A stretch of 64,000 bases of DNA from Actinostola sp. cb2023 (GCA_033675265.1 JAUJYZ010000448.1:240001-304000), one strand, 5' to 3'; shown: positions 35,463 to 46,500, numbered from the stretch's first letter. The notes: generated by a model from the sequence alone, not told the origin. Numbers and translations: made by a program.

Positions 35463-36555
35463 TTAAAGGGGCACTGTCACGACACACGCATGCGCGATTC
35501 TTGGCTTCAATCTTGAAATCGTTGACCAACGCTTTCAAGAGACCCGAGGAAAATTCAAATTCAGTGTGTTAATATATCGAATTATATCATTGTAATCCTT
35601 GCACTCTAGAAGATGATACTTATTCAGTACTTAGATTGATTGTTGTTTCGTATTTGTAGGTAGTTATTTTTGGTTTGAAGTCCAATTTTATGCGCTTTTT
35701 ATTTAATCGGCGAGAGCGATGGCGATGGCATCTCATGGCGGCCGCCGGGATGTAGTGGTTGACAACGAATGTATTCAGGCGACAGGTAAATATAAGTTTT
35801 GGTTTACTGGGAAGATAGAATACGGTTATACTACAGATTCTGAGTTCGCTATACTTCTCTTTAACAGCTCTGGAGTACCAAAGGAGGTAGGAAAATATTC
35901 CGAACGACAACAACAATGTTTGACAACGCGTTCATTGACTTATTCATTCGAATTATTATGTTCTCAAAAAGAACTCAGTTGTATACATCATGTCAATGTA
36001 TTCCTTCGAGTTCATATGAACTGAAGCTATTGCAAACAACTGTCACATTGTATGAGTTTTTATTTCTGCGAGGTTTTTGTAGTGACACAACGGCAAAGAG
36101 AACTCAGTGATTATACTTTTCACATGGGAATTATATTGTGCAGTTCTTTTTGCACTCTTTTGTACTCTTACAATTTAAGAAAACACGAGTACCTTATACA
36201 GTAGTGACATGTACATCTTCGTTAGTCTTTTTTGAAGCAAAGAAGTAATACCGACTTGGTTTTTAGCGATGTGAAATGTGAATAACTTCATCTGAGACCT
36301 GAGTTGTCACCTCGGATTGTCTGCTATTTATCGCCGTTCCTTCACCAGAAGTCGCTATAATAAGTACTTATTTCATGAAATATTTAGGTCACACGCTGTA
36401 AAGGTTGTATGTTCTGAATAACTTGGAAGCACTCTGCGAAAGCTTGAGCATTTCTCTTCGTAAACAAACGAGTTCGTTGACCTCTGCATATCATTAAAAA
36501 TCTCAGCATATCATTAAAATTGACGCATGCGCGCGTCGTGACAGTGCCCCTTTAA
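35463..36555. mobile_element. TTAA-bounded TIR element, 1.1 kb
   Basis: Left TTAAAGGGGCACTGTCACGA and the exact complement at the right end; the arms continue into GCATGCG words. An open frame at 35719-36024 has no recognisable domain and breaks early; probably non-autonomous. TTAA at both ends suggests piggyBac- or Kolobok-type target choice (inference). Confidence 0.8.
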
Positions 36556-36783
36556 GAAGGCAATAATTCGAATGAAACATATTCCTCATTATTAGTGACG
36601 TAATGGCTACGTAACGCCTTCATAGGACTAAAGCCACAATGAATCACACCTGTCAATAATAATGCCGAAGCCATAGTGGAATTAATTATCCAAGAGAGCA
36701 CGTTTTGCCACGCCTTCCTCATCCTTGCACGTCATCTTGATGTCGCTCTCTGAATTCCTTTGATATGAATATTTCAAATGAGG

Positions 36784-37257
36784 CTAGACACTAGTAGTCC
36801 GCGTTCTGCCAACGTCTTCAGTCAATGTATCAACCGAAATGTCATATTTGTGTTTTAATAATGACATTAAATGTCCAAGTGTCTCGTTAAATCGGTCATC
36901 CATACTCAAAAGTCGTTCTTCAATATTGTTCAATTTGCTTTCCAGACGTTTCATCTGGTCTGCCTGCGTTTTGTTCCCGCATCGCGGCGGTTTCTCTAGA
37001 AAGACTGTAGAAATCAGAGAGTCATCATTGATCACTATCTCTCTGGACGAGTAGCATTCCACAGGGTACCCAACACCAGGGACTTTGCCGTTGTTGGCTC
37101 GGGTGTCTTCGCACGATTCCTTGGGGGTGGTAGTCTGTAAAGTTGAACGTGCATTGGACAGACGCCGCACTCGTGGCTTGGAGGGATTGTCTGACAGTAG
37201 GGATCCTTCCTCCTGTGGATCGATGTGCAATGTTACAAAGTAATCACTAGTTGCAGA
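36784..37257 (-). CDS. Erg: Erg-like K+ channel, last exon (C-terminal tail)
   Basis: Cytoplasmic tail of the KCNH channel: about 157 residues and the stop (TAG at 36784-36786). Near the end, QMKRLESKLNNIEERLLSMD has heptad-like spacing and forms the coiled coil typical of Erg C-terminal tails. A basic RVRR segment and Ser/Thr-rich stretches precede it. The chosen start follows AGCAAG at 37258-37263 on the minus strand, which keeps phase 0 with the preceding exon; its pyrimidine tract is weak, so a different acceptor or an extra exon in between is possible. Confidence 0.7.
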   Translation of the reverse strand, partial: SATSDYFVTLHIDPQEEGSLLSDNPSKPRVRRLSNARSTLQTTTPKESCEDTRANNGKVPGVGYPVECYSSREIVINDDSLISTVFLEKPPRCGNKTQADQMKRLESKLNNIEERLLSMDDRFNETLGHLMSLLKHKYDISVDTLTEDVGRTRTTSV

Positions 37258-37306
37258 CTTGCTCACTAATAAAATATTTCATTTTGCGACTAAGATTTGA
37301 CTGCAA

Positions 37307-37479
37307 AACAGCCCCTACGTCTTCGTATAACTCCGCCGAGAAGAGTCGAAGTTCGATTGAGTTGTTGTTCAGGCCACGAGAGAATGAGACGAGACGAAAA
37401 GATGCGAGGGGAGTGAGGCGAGTGCGGGAGACACGCGCTCTTCTCGGCGGAGTTTCGCGCCAAAAAGTAGGGACTGTTT
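37307..37479. mobile_element. Foldback MITE in Erg intron
   Basis: AAACAGCCCCTAC and CTCCGCCGAGAAGAG on the left pair with CTCTTCTCGGCGGAG and GTAGGGACTGTTT on the right. It lies only 50 bp upstream (gene sense) of the last-exon acceptor. Confidence 0.8.
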
Positions 37480-37544
37480 AGCAGCCTACGACCGGCGTCT
37501 GAGCCTGACGTCACATCGACTTTTGAACCTTTAATTGGTATTAT

Positions 37545-37665
37545 TAGGCCGCCTCTATAGGCTTGTACTAATATATATTATTATATTATCACTCTGTAAA
37601 GCGCTATTGACATACCATGAAATAGCGCTATATAAATAAAGATATTATTATTATTATTATTACTT
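37545..37665 (+). repeat. Retroposon-like 3' tail with ATT repeats
   Basis: CTGTAAAGCGCTATTGACAT followed by AAATAGCGCTATATAAATAA and an ATT run. This resembles a tail common in invertebrate LINE/SINE copies (recalled, not checked). Confidence 0.5.
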
Positions 37666-37775
37666 CATGCATGCCTACATGGAATGTCCTGGACACGGTT
37701 CTGATATACCTTGAGCATGATTAAGGTTTTTTAATGATGTCCAGTCATTCGTTTGAGCATTTATTGAACGCTGAT

Positions 37776-37936
37776 AGACCGAATGCAATAATGGCGTCCA
37801 ATTTCAATTGCCATTGTTCTGGACTGACTAGCCTCTCATACAGGTGAAAAATGCTTTTGTGTTTCCACATGAACACGAGGCTAGTCAGTCCAGAACAATG
37901 GCAATTGAAATTGGACGCCATTATTGCATTCGGTCT
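37776..37936. mobile_element. Foldback MITE, family A copy 2, in Erg intron
   Basis: 161 bp; arms AGACCGAATGCAATAATGGC..CCATTGTTCTGGACTGACTA are perfectly complementary over about 65 bp. GAT flanks both ends and may be a target duplication. Confidence 0.9.
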
Positions 37937-38125
37937 GATGATGCTCAAGGACTCAGTTCAGGATATTTCAAATAGACATACTTTTGTTTCATTCACAAAT
38001 CAAACATCCTGAAACAAAAACTGCGCAAATTATCCAGGCATTTTTCATATTCTTCATCGTTGGATCCGGTCTGTGGCAAATGTTGGAAGACTGGGTTCAA
38101 GTGTACGTTTTGATTGATTGAATAG

Positions 38126-38469
38126 AGTACCGAAGTGATGACGTCATAAAAATAAAATGTTCGCTTTATTAACTTTCGATATCCGATTTCGAAAGAACAT
38201 CAATAAAAAAGCTTACATGCCAAATTTGAGAGCAATCGGCTAAATAGCGGCTGAGATATGGCCAGTTTAATATAAAATTTCCCCCACAAATCACTGTAAT
38301 TTCAGCTTGGTTCGTGATTTGTGGGGGAGAAATTATATCTTCAACTGGCCATATCTCAGCCACTATTTAACCGATTGCTGTCAAATTTGGCATGTAAGCT
38401 TCTTTATTAATGTTCTTTCGAAATTGGTGATTGAAAGTTGATATTTTTATGACGTCACACTTCGGTACT
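38126..38469. mobile_element. Foldback MITE in Erg intron, about 344 bp
   Basis: The arms are about 150 bp each: AGTACCGAAGTG, GCTTACATGCCAAATTTG, ATATGGCCAGTT and complements. The centre is near 38300 (CCCCCACAAATCAC ... GTGATTTGTGGGGG). Includes TGACGTCAT at each end. Confidence 0.85.
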
Positions 38470-38499
38470 TTATTCGTTATAAGTGCCTTTGATGGAAGA

Positions 38500-38690
38500 C
38501 TAGTGGAAATATGATAAGTATAGAAATGGAAACTAATGAGGAACAAGTCAGACGCCTCGAGCGGGATTCGAACCCACGACACCCCGATTTCATGACAGGT
38601 GAGCCACTGAGCCAACGAGGCAACAACCGAGGCGTGGAGTTCAAATTAGCTCAAAGACGCTGATTTTATTAACCGAACTAGTGGAAATAT
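38500..38690 (-). mobile_element. tRNA-derived SINE-like insertion with 14-bp target duplication
   Basis: ACTAGTGGAAATAT occurs at 38500-38513 and again at 38677-38690, flanking a 163-bp insert that holds a tRNA-like sequence. Flanking duplications of this length fit retroposition (inference). The tRNA head is 55 bp from the upstream duplication, so the 5' boundary is not typical. Confidence 0.5.
38554..38621 (-). tRNA. tRNA-like sequence (degenerate, SINE head)
   Basis: 68 nt on the minus strand. Acceptor arms GCCTCG and CGAGGC pair, the T arm (GTGGG, loop TTCGAAT, CCCGC) is canonical, and the A box (TGGCTCAGTGG) and B box (GGTTCGAATCC) are intact. The D stem does not form and the anticodon loop (CATGAAA) lacks T33, so it is not a working tRNA but could still recruit RNA polymerase III. 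Confidence 0.5.
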
Positions 38691-38847
38691 CACTTGAATG
38701 GATTCAACGTTCTTTCTCCAGCACATTGGATAGACTATACAGTCAGTAATTTGGAGATAATATTGTCAACATTAAGAACTGCTATCTCGATGGACTCTGA
38801 GCATGGATCTTCCAATGTATTTGCCACATACCGGTTGGATTTCCTAC

Positions 38848-39056
38848 CTCGTCTGTATCGCCAAGGTTGTAGGCCAACTCAAGTTCGTTTAAGAAATTGT
38901 CTCTAAACTTTGGATACGCCTTGAGAACCACCAACAGATCCTTCCAAGGAATACGATGGACTTCAGTGTGTGACTGAACAAGTAGACTAGCATTGGCTTT
39001 TGGTAAGTAAGTATGACTGAGTGAACCATAGTCACAGCTTATCGTATCTCCTCTAC
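38848..39056 (-). CDS. Erg: Erg-like K+ channel exon (end of cNBHD)
   Basis: Encodes GDTISCDYG, then a helix-rich stretch with HRIPWKDLLVVLKAYPKF and LELAYNLGDTDE. This is the end of the cyclic-nucleotide-binding homology domain and its C helix; the YNL triplet is at the position of the KCNH intrinsic ligand, which occupies the pocket instead of cAMP (family knowledge). The acceptor is TTTGTTGTAG at 39057 upward, the donor GTAGGA below 38848; phase 2 in, 0 out. Confidence 0.92.
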
Positions 39057-39110
39057 CTACAACAAACAGCAGATTTATCTCCCATGAAGTGTTGCAAAAA
39101 TCAGTGTCAT

Positions 39111-39591
39111 AAGCCACTTCACGCTGTCGTCCGCCATTTTGAATTGGGACAAACGCGGCAAAATTTATAGAAATCTGGATCACTTTGATTGGCCGTAACT
39201 CGTTGGATTTTTAAAAACTTATAATTTTAGAAAATATTTTTTCTTTGTTATTGATGCCCTATAATATGAAGAGTATTGGAAGGCTACAAATCGAGAAAAA
39301 ATATTTTTGTTTTCATAATAAAACGTTCGGCACGTGAATATGCAAATTAGCTCGAAATTTAAGATCCATTCGTGAATAGAAGATTGACTCGTAGAAGGTA
39401 CTTAAAACACCTACATTGGTCTTATTTTCAGTTCGACAACTGTTATGCATGCCTGCTGACTATCGAAGTTTAGATTTTGAAAATCCAACAAAATCGAGCG
39501 GATTTACGGCAAGTCAAAGTGATCCAGATTTCTATAAATTTTGCAGTGTTTGTCCCAATTCAAAATGGCGGACGACAGCGTGAAGTGGCTT
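39111..39591. mobile_element. TIR element filling an Erg intron
   Basis: AAGCCACTTCACGCTGTCGT... through GATCACTTTGA pairs with 39515-39591. Arms about 78 bp, few mismatches. The 481-bp unit occupies 81% of the 592-bp intron (39057-39648). Translated frames across it are accidental. Confidence 0.9.
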
Positions 39592-39648
39592 ATTCAACGC
39601 TGCTTCGTTGTGCGACAAAGCTACTCTCCAATTTGTTGACTATTTTAC

Positions 39649-39901
39649 CTAGACTCAAGACTGTGCTTCCATCCTTGATGACCTGCATACTCCCCTTTAC
39701 AATGAAGTACAGACTAGTGACTTCGTCGCCCTGTTTGACGAGGTAATGTCCAGGCAGAAAGTGATGCATTCTAAATCGAATAGACAAGGCACGTAGACAT
39801 CCATCATCTGCGCTCTCAAATGCTGAACACTCGTTGAATAACCTCTTGTGAAGGTGATGGCAAATATCTGCTTGTAGACATTCAGGGAAGCGATTTAGAA
39901 T
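39649..39901 (-). CDS. Erg: Erg-like K+ channel exon (cNBHD, first part)
   Basis: Encodes ILNRFPECLQADICHHLHKR, then CLRALSIRFRMHHFLPGHYL and the beta-roll VTSLYFIVKGSMQVIKDG, ending SLG. This is the C-linker end and the cNBHD beta roll. The frame continues upstream of the first Met (39787); the acceptor TTTATTGTAG at 39902-39911 is phase 0, the donor GTAAAATA is at 39641-39648 with one base left over. A perfect 65-bp duplication includes this exon's 5' end and acceptor. Confidence 0.95.
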
Positions 39902-40010
39902 CTACAATAAACAATATAATAAGCCACAGGAAGCCCAAATATATATTCAGGGAAGCGATTTAGAATCTACAATAAACAATATAATAAGCCACAGGAAGCC
40001 CAAATATATA
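39881..40010. repeat. Perfect 65-bp tandem duplication over a splice acceptor
   Basis: 39881-39945 and 39946-40010 are identical. The first copy contains 21 bp of exon and the TTGTAG acceptor (gene on minus); the second supplies a decoy acceptor and 21 exon bases 65 bp upstream in the intron. Confidence 0.95.
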
Positions 40011-40884
40011 TTCTGTGGACATTGTTAAAATAAAAGACATGCGTGTGCTTTTTTGGTGGCTTCCTGTGATAGAGGCGAGTCATATTGCATTGTATTGGGA
40101 TCCCTGTGGTACTACGCAACGGAATCACTTGCGTTTACGTTCACCGTAGGCGCCGTGTGTGCGTAATACCACAGGAAGCCCGACCAAAATATTATCCCGC
40201 GCGCGCTACCACAGGAATGCACCTTTTCGTAGTTTCCCAGAATGCTTCATTATCATTAAGAGAGAATGAAGAAATTCAGTAGAAAACTTAGACTTTTATA
40301 TTAAAAGTGCGTAAGTAGTATTTGCAATATGAGTGGCAATGTTGTATCTTATTTAAGATACAACATTGTCACGAATGTTGTAAATTACTTATGGGCGTTT
40401 CAATCAGAATTGTAGTCAATATCTGATTATAATGAGATTAAAATATTTTAGCATTCAATTCTCATTCCGATTGCTTATCCGCACTGAACAATGAAAGCAG
40501 TTTCGTATTGTTTTATAATAAATGTTTTATTCCTTTTCATACTTGGTAGTTTTTGAATAGAGTTGATTGCTCATTGAGACATACACAAAGAACAAATAAG
40601 GCATGTGTAATATAAATGCTTTTTCATTTAGAATACATTTACACTTTTGTTTGGTTTTCAAAGGGCGCTTTAATTGTGAATGAAATGCGAACGGAGTTTT
40701 GATTCTTTTCAATCAAATCAAGAACAGTTCTCACAGGAAGGTCATAGAGCTAGGACGGGCATTTGAGACGATGGCTCGTAATTTTCGTAAACTCAGTGCC
40801 AAAAGTGCATCACAAGAGAGTCAGTTGTTGAGGGAATGTGCCCAAACTAAGATTTTTGAAGACTGGCAGATGTCTCGTAAAAAC

Positions 40885-41377
40885 AAGGTAGCAAGGAAAG
40901 AGTCTATTGACTTGTCTTTTGACACATAAATTCCGTATGAAGTTCTAGTTCGACTAACATTACTTTACCATCTTCTAATTCGAGGTTCTTGAAAAGAATA
41001 ATATATATGTAGCAAGTAACACAATATTTAGCGAGAACTGTGCGAAGTCCTTAAGTTGAAGTAATCTCGTGTCTTTCAAAGTTTGTTATAATTTATTTGA
41101 GATTGTGAAAGTATTGTCGCACAAAGCTAGAAATCCAATGATTGTATCATTAGTAAGTAAGTTAAAACTGTGAAGGTGCTAAGCTCCAATAGAGGAAGGG
41201 AGTTACATTAAAGAAACTGCGGAACAAAATCTAACGAATATTTTTCTTAATTAGCTTTAAGGGTAATGTATTGTTCCTCTCATATTATGCATTGATCGAT
41301 ACAGAATACTTATAGAGCTTATTAGTATTCTGTATCTGATACAGAATACTAATAAGGTCTATTAGTATTCTGTATCA
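40885..41377. repeat. Dispersed repeat, longer copy
   Basis: Starts AAGGTAGCAAGGAAAGAGTC and corresponds to 34320-34521, which lacks the middle (about 41060-41350). Confidence 0.8.
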
Positions 41378-41417
41378 GATACAGAATACTAATAAGCTTT
41401 ATTACTATTCTGTATCA
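41298..41417. repeat. Tandem palindromes of GATACAGAATACTAATA
   Basis: The word GATACAGAATAC(T)AATA and its complement alternate six times with loops of AGCTT, GGTCT and AGCTTT. It can form cruciforms. Confidence 0.9.
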
Positions 41418-41808
41418 TACTTATGAACAATAGCAGTAATTAATCAACCCCACCTATTCCCTGCCAACTATTCAAGCCCTCCGCGTGCTTTTAGTTTCTT
41501 GGAAATTGTATGGGAGTTACAAGATAGCCACGTGGCCAGAATGCTGATTGGACAGCTGTCTAATGAATTATTAATGAATATTACAAGAAGAATTACAAAG
41601 ATAGATGCAAATTCTCAAGCAAAGAAAATAGTTTTTCCTGTACTTGATTAGTTACAGTAATCATATTTTCCTCAAGTATACGATCAATTCTAAATATTTT
41701 TATCCCTGACCTCGCTTGCGCGCGCAGAATCATGAAGCATTCTGCGAAACTACGAAAAGGTCCATGTAGCTCTTGAAGTGACTTTTTAAGAGGCGTAAAA
41801 TGACTCAC

Positions 41809-42008
41809 ATTCTCTAAGTCGACGCCTTTAGTGTAGGTCCATTCGTGTCGGAAATACTCCTCGAGATCTTCTCGGAGAGCAGTCGGGATCTTGTGAAACT
41901 TTGAGAATTCCTCAACGAGTCTTAAATCGCTTTGAAACCGTGAGGTCCTGGAGTAGAGTCTCTGGATGATTGCGGTCATGTTACCAAATACGGCAGCGTA
42001 CATTAAGG
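41809..42008 (-). CDS. Erg: Erg-like K+ channel exon (end of S6 and C-linker)
   Basis: Begins with the last part of S6 (LMYAAVFGN; the Tyr and Phe match the two aromatic residues that bind drugs in the mammalian Erg pore) and continues through the C-linker: IIQRLYSRTSRF, FSKFHKIPTALREDLEEYF, HEWTYTKGVDLEN. Donor GTGAGT at 41803-41808, acceptor CATCTCATAG at 42009-42018. Phase 1 in, 0 out. The open frame reading past the donor runs into a foldback element. Confidence 0.95.
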
Positions 42009-42228
42009 CTATGAGATGAAAGAATAAATCTTAACTGTCAAGTGTACTCGGGTCAGTGACATTTAGTCGTACTGATTGATTGGGGAATGATTTTGCGCGC
42101 TGTCATTGGCTGAATAGATGTCATCCATTCCGTGCCGTAGGTTTCCCACTCATACGAAAACGACTCTAATGTAAGTACAGACACTGATACACTTCAAAGC
42201 CAGGACGCGAGGTTACAATATTCCAGCT

Positions 42229-42330
42229 GGGCCCGGTTGTTCGAAAGGCGATTAGCGCTAATCCAGGATTAAATCTTAAGAAAACTATTGACGCTAATCC
42301 AGGATTAGCACTAATTCGAACAAACGGCCC
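42229..42330. mobile_element. Small MITE with GGGCCCGGTTGTTCGAA-type end
   Basis: GGGCCCGGTTGTTCGAA on the left matches TTCGAACAAACGGCCC on the right; inside, GCGCTAATCCAGGATTA is repeated inverted. About 102 bp, in an Erg intron. Confidence 0.75.
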
Positions 42331-43139
42331 CAGAGTAAACACGGCATCCTTGTAAAACAGGGTGTTTTTCTTATCAGTTCCATTCTGTTATTAAATTCAC
42401 AATAGTTTCGCGCGTTCATCCTGTATATTAGTAGATTAGATGACTAGATTTTATAGAGTATTACTATATTTTCCTGCTGATGGATTTTCCGTGTATAACT
42501 GAATAAAGTTTGACACACTGACTGAATGATTGACTGAGAGCGGTCACGATCCTTATGTCCCTCCCATTCAAGTGTCGTGGTGGAGCTAGAGACCGCTTCC
42601 GTAATGTATGTCTCTGATGTAGCATGACTAAATTAAGGTACTGTCACACGTGGGCATGATAATTTCTCGTGAAATGATCATGCGCAATTTGAACCGCAAT
42701 TTGAAAAACAAACGTTAGAGAAGCGATGGCGGGCGATAGATATCTGAACAGAAAAGTCGTTGATATTATGTGCATTACTTGTGCTTTCTTTGTCCACTGC
42801 CCTTCTCTCCTCATTACCCCTCCTCTCTTAAACAGGAAGCCCAAGACCAAAGAACCCAAAAATCTCCCCACAGCGATTCCTGCGGAGGACGCTACACTAG
42901 CCTATGTTAAAGTTACTTTTACAAACTAATTTTGCAGAAAGAATAAAAACTAGTTCTACTTTTCGTGTTAAACAAAGTCGCACGAGAAAAAGTTACACGT
43001 GAAAATGCTCGTACAGCCTGCCATGATGTTTTTTTCGCAGGACAAGTTGCATGGTAAATTGTTACGTACAACGGAGATGTGCGTTCGCGTATAACGTACT
43101 TGTTTAGATTACTTAATTGTTCTAGATGACAATACTTAC

Positions 43140-43530
43140 CACCAACTAGCATAACGCAGACTGAAAACATCTTTTCCTTGATAGTGTTTGGCGAAATGTT
43201 CCCAAAGCCCACAGTAGTCAGACTTGTTAAACAGAAATATAGCGCGGTAATGTAACGATCGCCCAGGTTAGGTCCACTAGACGGGTCTGATACAGTATAG
43301 TTCAGTCCACTCTCTCTTGCTAATGTCATTATCCAACCATTCTGATGCGATACCTCTGCATTGCCTATGGCGTGCCATACGCAAGCCAGCCAATGAGCAC
43401 ACAGCATAAATAAACACGTTAAAAGAATTACGACTGCAAGGCCATACTCTGAGTAACGATCAAGTTTCCTCACTACACGGACTAGCCGCAGAAGACGAGC
43501 TGTTTTAAATAGTCCAATCAACGTTGCCGC
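43140..43530 (-). CDS. Erg: Erg-like K+ channel exon (S4, S5, pore, S6)
   Basis: Encodes [19 protein letters not shown] (S4 with regularly spaced Arg/Lys), the S4-S5 link (DRYSEYG), S5 ([20 protein letters not shown]), a long extracellular turret, the pore helix and filter [14 protein letters not shown], and S6 (FSVCVMLVG). GFGN in place of GYGD is the Erg filter signature. The turret has an NYT sequon. Acceptor CTATGTTCACAG at 43531-43542 and donor GTAAGTATT at 43131-43139; phase 0 in, 1 out. This is the strongest evidence for the channel's identity. Confidence 0.97.
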
Positions 43531-43574
43531 CTGTGAACATAGAGTAAATGTAACGTTACGAACTGAAGCTTAGT

Positions 43575-46500
43575 TTTTACAAGCTATTATATCCATCCGC
43601 GATATCATGAGAGCATGCGTGTATACTTTATGATATCACGAGAGTGTGCGTGTATACTTTATGATATCATGAGAGTGTGCGTGTATACTTTATGATATCA
43701 TGAGAGTGTGCGTGTATACTTTATATACTTTATGATATCATGAGAGCATGCGTGTATACTTTATGATATCATGAGAGCATGCGTGTATACTTTATGATAT
43801 CATGAGAGCATGCGTGTATACTTTATGATATCATGAGAGTGTGCGTGTATACATAACTTTATGATATCATGAGAGTGTGCGTGTATACTTTACGATATCA
43901 TGAGAGCATGCGTGTATACTTTATGATATCATAAGAGCGTGCGTGTATACTTTATGATATCATAAGAGCGTGCGTGTATACTTTATGATATCATAAGAGC
44001 GTGCGTGTATACTTTATGATATATCATGAGAGTGTGCGTGTATACGTTATGATATCATAAGAGCGTGCGTGTATACTTTATGATATCATGAGAGCATGCG
44101 TGTATACTTTATGATATCATAAGAGCGTGCGTGTATACTTTATGATATCATAAGAGCGTGCGTGTATACTTTATGATATCATGAGAGTGTGCGTGTATAC
44201 TTTATGATATCATAAGAGCGTGCGTGTATACTTTATGATATCATATGAGAGCATGCGTGTATACTTTATGATATCATGAGAGTGTGCGTGTATACTTTAT
44301 GATATCATGAGAGCATGCGTGTATACTTTATGATATCATGAGAGCATGCGTGTATACTTTATGATATCATAAGAGCGTGCGTGTATACTTTATGATATCA
44401 TAAGAGCGTGCGTGTATACTTTATGATATCATAAGAGCGTGCGTGTATACTTTATGATATCATGAGAGTGTGCGTGTATATTTTATGATATCATAAGAGC
44501 GTGCGTGTATACTTTTATGATATCATGAGAGCATGCGTGTATACTTTATGATATCATGAGAGTGTGCGTGTATACTTTATGATATCATGAGAGCATGCGT
44601 GTATACTTTATGATATCATGAGAGCATGCGTGTATACTTTATGATATCATAAGAGCGTGCGTGTATACTTTATGATATCATAAGAGCGTGCGTGTATACT
44701 TTATGATATCATAAGAGCGTGCGTGTATACTTTATGATATCATGAGAGTGTGCGTGTATACTTTATGATATCATGAGATTGTGCGTGTATATTTTATGAT
44801 ATCATAAGAGCGTGCGTGTATACTTTATGATATTATAAGAGCGTGCGTGTATACTTTATGATATCATAAGAGCGTGCGTGTATACTTTATGATATCATAA
44901 GAGCGTGCGTGTATACTTTATGATATCATAAGAGCGTGCGTGTATACTTTATGATATCATAAGAGCGCGTGTGTATACTTTATGATATCATGAGATTGTG
45001 CGTGTATACTTGATGATATCATGAGAGTGTGCGTGTATACTTTATGATATCATAAGAGCGTGCGTGTATATTTTATGATATTATAGAGCGTGCGTGTATA
45101 CTTTATGATATCATGAGAGCGTGCGTGTATACTTTATGATATCATAAGAGCGTGCGTGTATACTTTATGATATCATAAGAGCGCGCGTGTATACTTTATG
45201 ATATCATAAGAGCGTGCGTGTATACTTTATTTATGATATCTTTATGATATAAGAGTATACTCTATGATATCATAAGTGCGTGCGTGTATACATTATAATA
45301 TCATATAGCGTGCGTGTACACTTATGATATCATAAGAGCGTGCGTGAATACTTTATGATATCATAAGTGCGTGCGTGTATACTTTATGATATCATATAAG
45401 AGCGTGCGTGTATACTTTATGATATCATAAGAGCGTGTGTGTATACTTTATGATAATTATCATATAAGAGCGTGCGTGTATACTTTATGATATCATAAGA
45501 GCGTGCGTGTATACTTTATGATATCATAAGAGCGTGCGTGTATACTTTATGATATCATGAGAGTGTGCGTGTATACTTTATGATATCATGAGATTGTGCG
45601 TGTATATTTTTATGATATCATAAGAGCGTGCGTGTATACTTTATGATATTATAAGAGCGTGCGTGTATACTTTATGATATCATAAGAGCGTGCGTGTATA
45701 CTTTATGATATCATAAGAGCGTGCGTGTATACTTTATGATATGATAAGATGCGTGTATACTAAGAGCGTGCGTGTATACTTTATGATATCATAAGAGCGT
45801 GCGTGTATACTTTATGATATCATAAGAGCGTGCGTGTATACTTTATGATATCATAAGAGCGTGTGTGTATACTTTATGATATCATGAGAGTGTGCGTGTA
45901 TACTTTATGATATCATGAGAGTGTGCGTGTATACTTTATGATATCATAAGAGCGTGCGTGTATATTTTATGATATTATATGAGCGTGCGTGTATACTTTA
46001 TGATATCATGAGAGCGTGCGTGTATACTTTATGATATCATAAGAGCGCGCGTGTATACTTTATGATATGATATAAGAGCGTGCGTGTATACTTTATGATA
46101 TCATATAAGTGCGTGCGTGTATACTTTATGATATCATAAGAGAGCGTGCGTGTATACTTTATGATATCATAAGAGCGTGTGTGTATACTTTATGATATCA
46201 TAAGAGCGTGCGTGTATACTTTATGATATCATAAGAGCGTGCGTGAATACTTTATGATATCATAAGTGCGTGCGTGTATACTTTATGATATCATATAAGA
46301 GCGTGCGTGTATACTTTATGATATCATAAGAGCGTGTGTGTATACTTTATGATTATATCATATAAGAGCGTGCGTGTATACTTTATGATATCATAAGAGC
46401 GTGTGTGTATACTTTGTGATATCATAAGAGCGTGCGTGTATACTTTATGATATCATAAGAGCGTGCATGAATACTTTATGATATCATAAGAGCGTGTGTG

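Larger units (their letters stand above)
40316..41584. other. Nested insertion with repeat and palindromes
   Basis: Bounded by AAG target duplication. It contains a hairpin (TGTTGTATCTTATTTAAGAT complement pair, 40339-40370), a repeat shared with 34320-34521, and tandem palindromes at 41298-41417. A 76-codon plus-strand frame (40699-40929, ending RKESIDLSFDT) is of unknown nature: its 3' part and following sequence are the shared repeat. Confidence 0.55.
40222..41760. mobile_element. Foldback element family B in reverse orientation, split by a 1.27-kb insert
   Basis: 40222-40315 and 41588-41760 are the two ends of an element whose other copy is uninterrupted at 55316-55628 (inverted relative to this one). 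Ends CCTTTTCGTAGTTT and complement. An insert (40316-41584) with AAG on both sides divides it, and about 46 bp next to the left arm are deleted. Confidence 0.85.

Noticed and set aside
35719..36110. Possible transposase frames within the TTAA element
   Set aside because: 101- and 64-codon frames without DDE-like motifs or any recognisable fold.
38126..38469. Paired TGACGTCA words as channel enhancers
   Set aside because: They are the symmetrical parts of the foldback element, so their presence needs no regulatory explanation.
38367..38615. 82-codon minus frame (SWVRIPLEAS)
   Set aside because: This is the usual false translation of a tRNA-like sequence; it also runs into a foldback arm.
40699..40929. 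76-codon plus-strand frame ending RKESIDLSFDT
   Set aside because: Codon use looks acceptable, but the end is part of a dispersed repeat and no family is recognised; kept only as a note in the nested insertion.
42726..42929. 67-codon plus-strand frame inside an Erg intron
   Set aside because: No similarity recognised, no splice context, likely chance.
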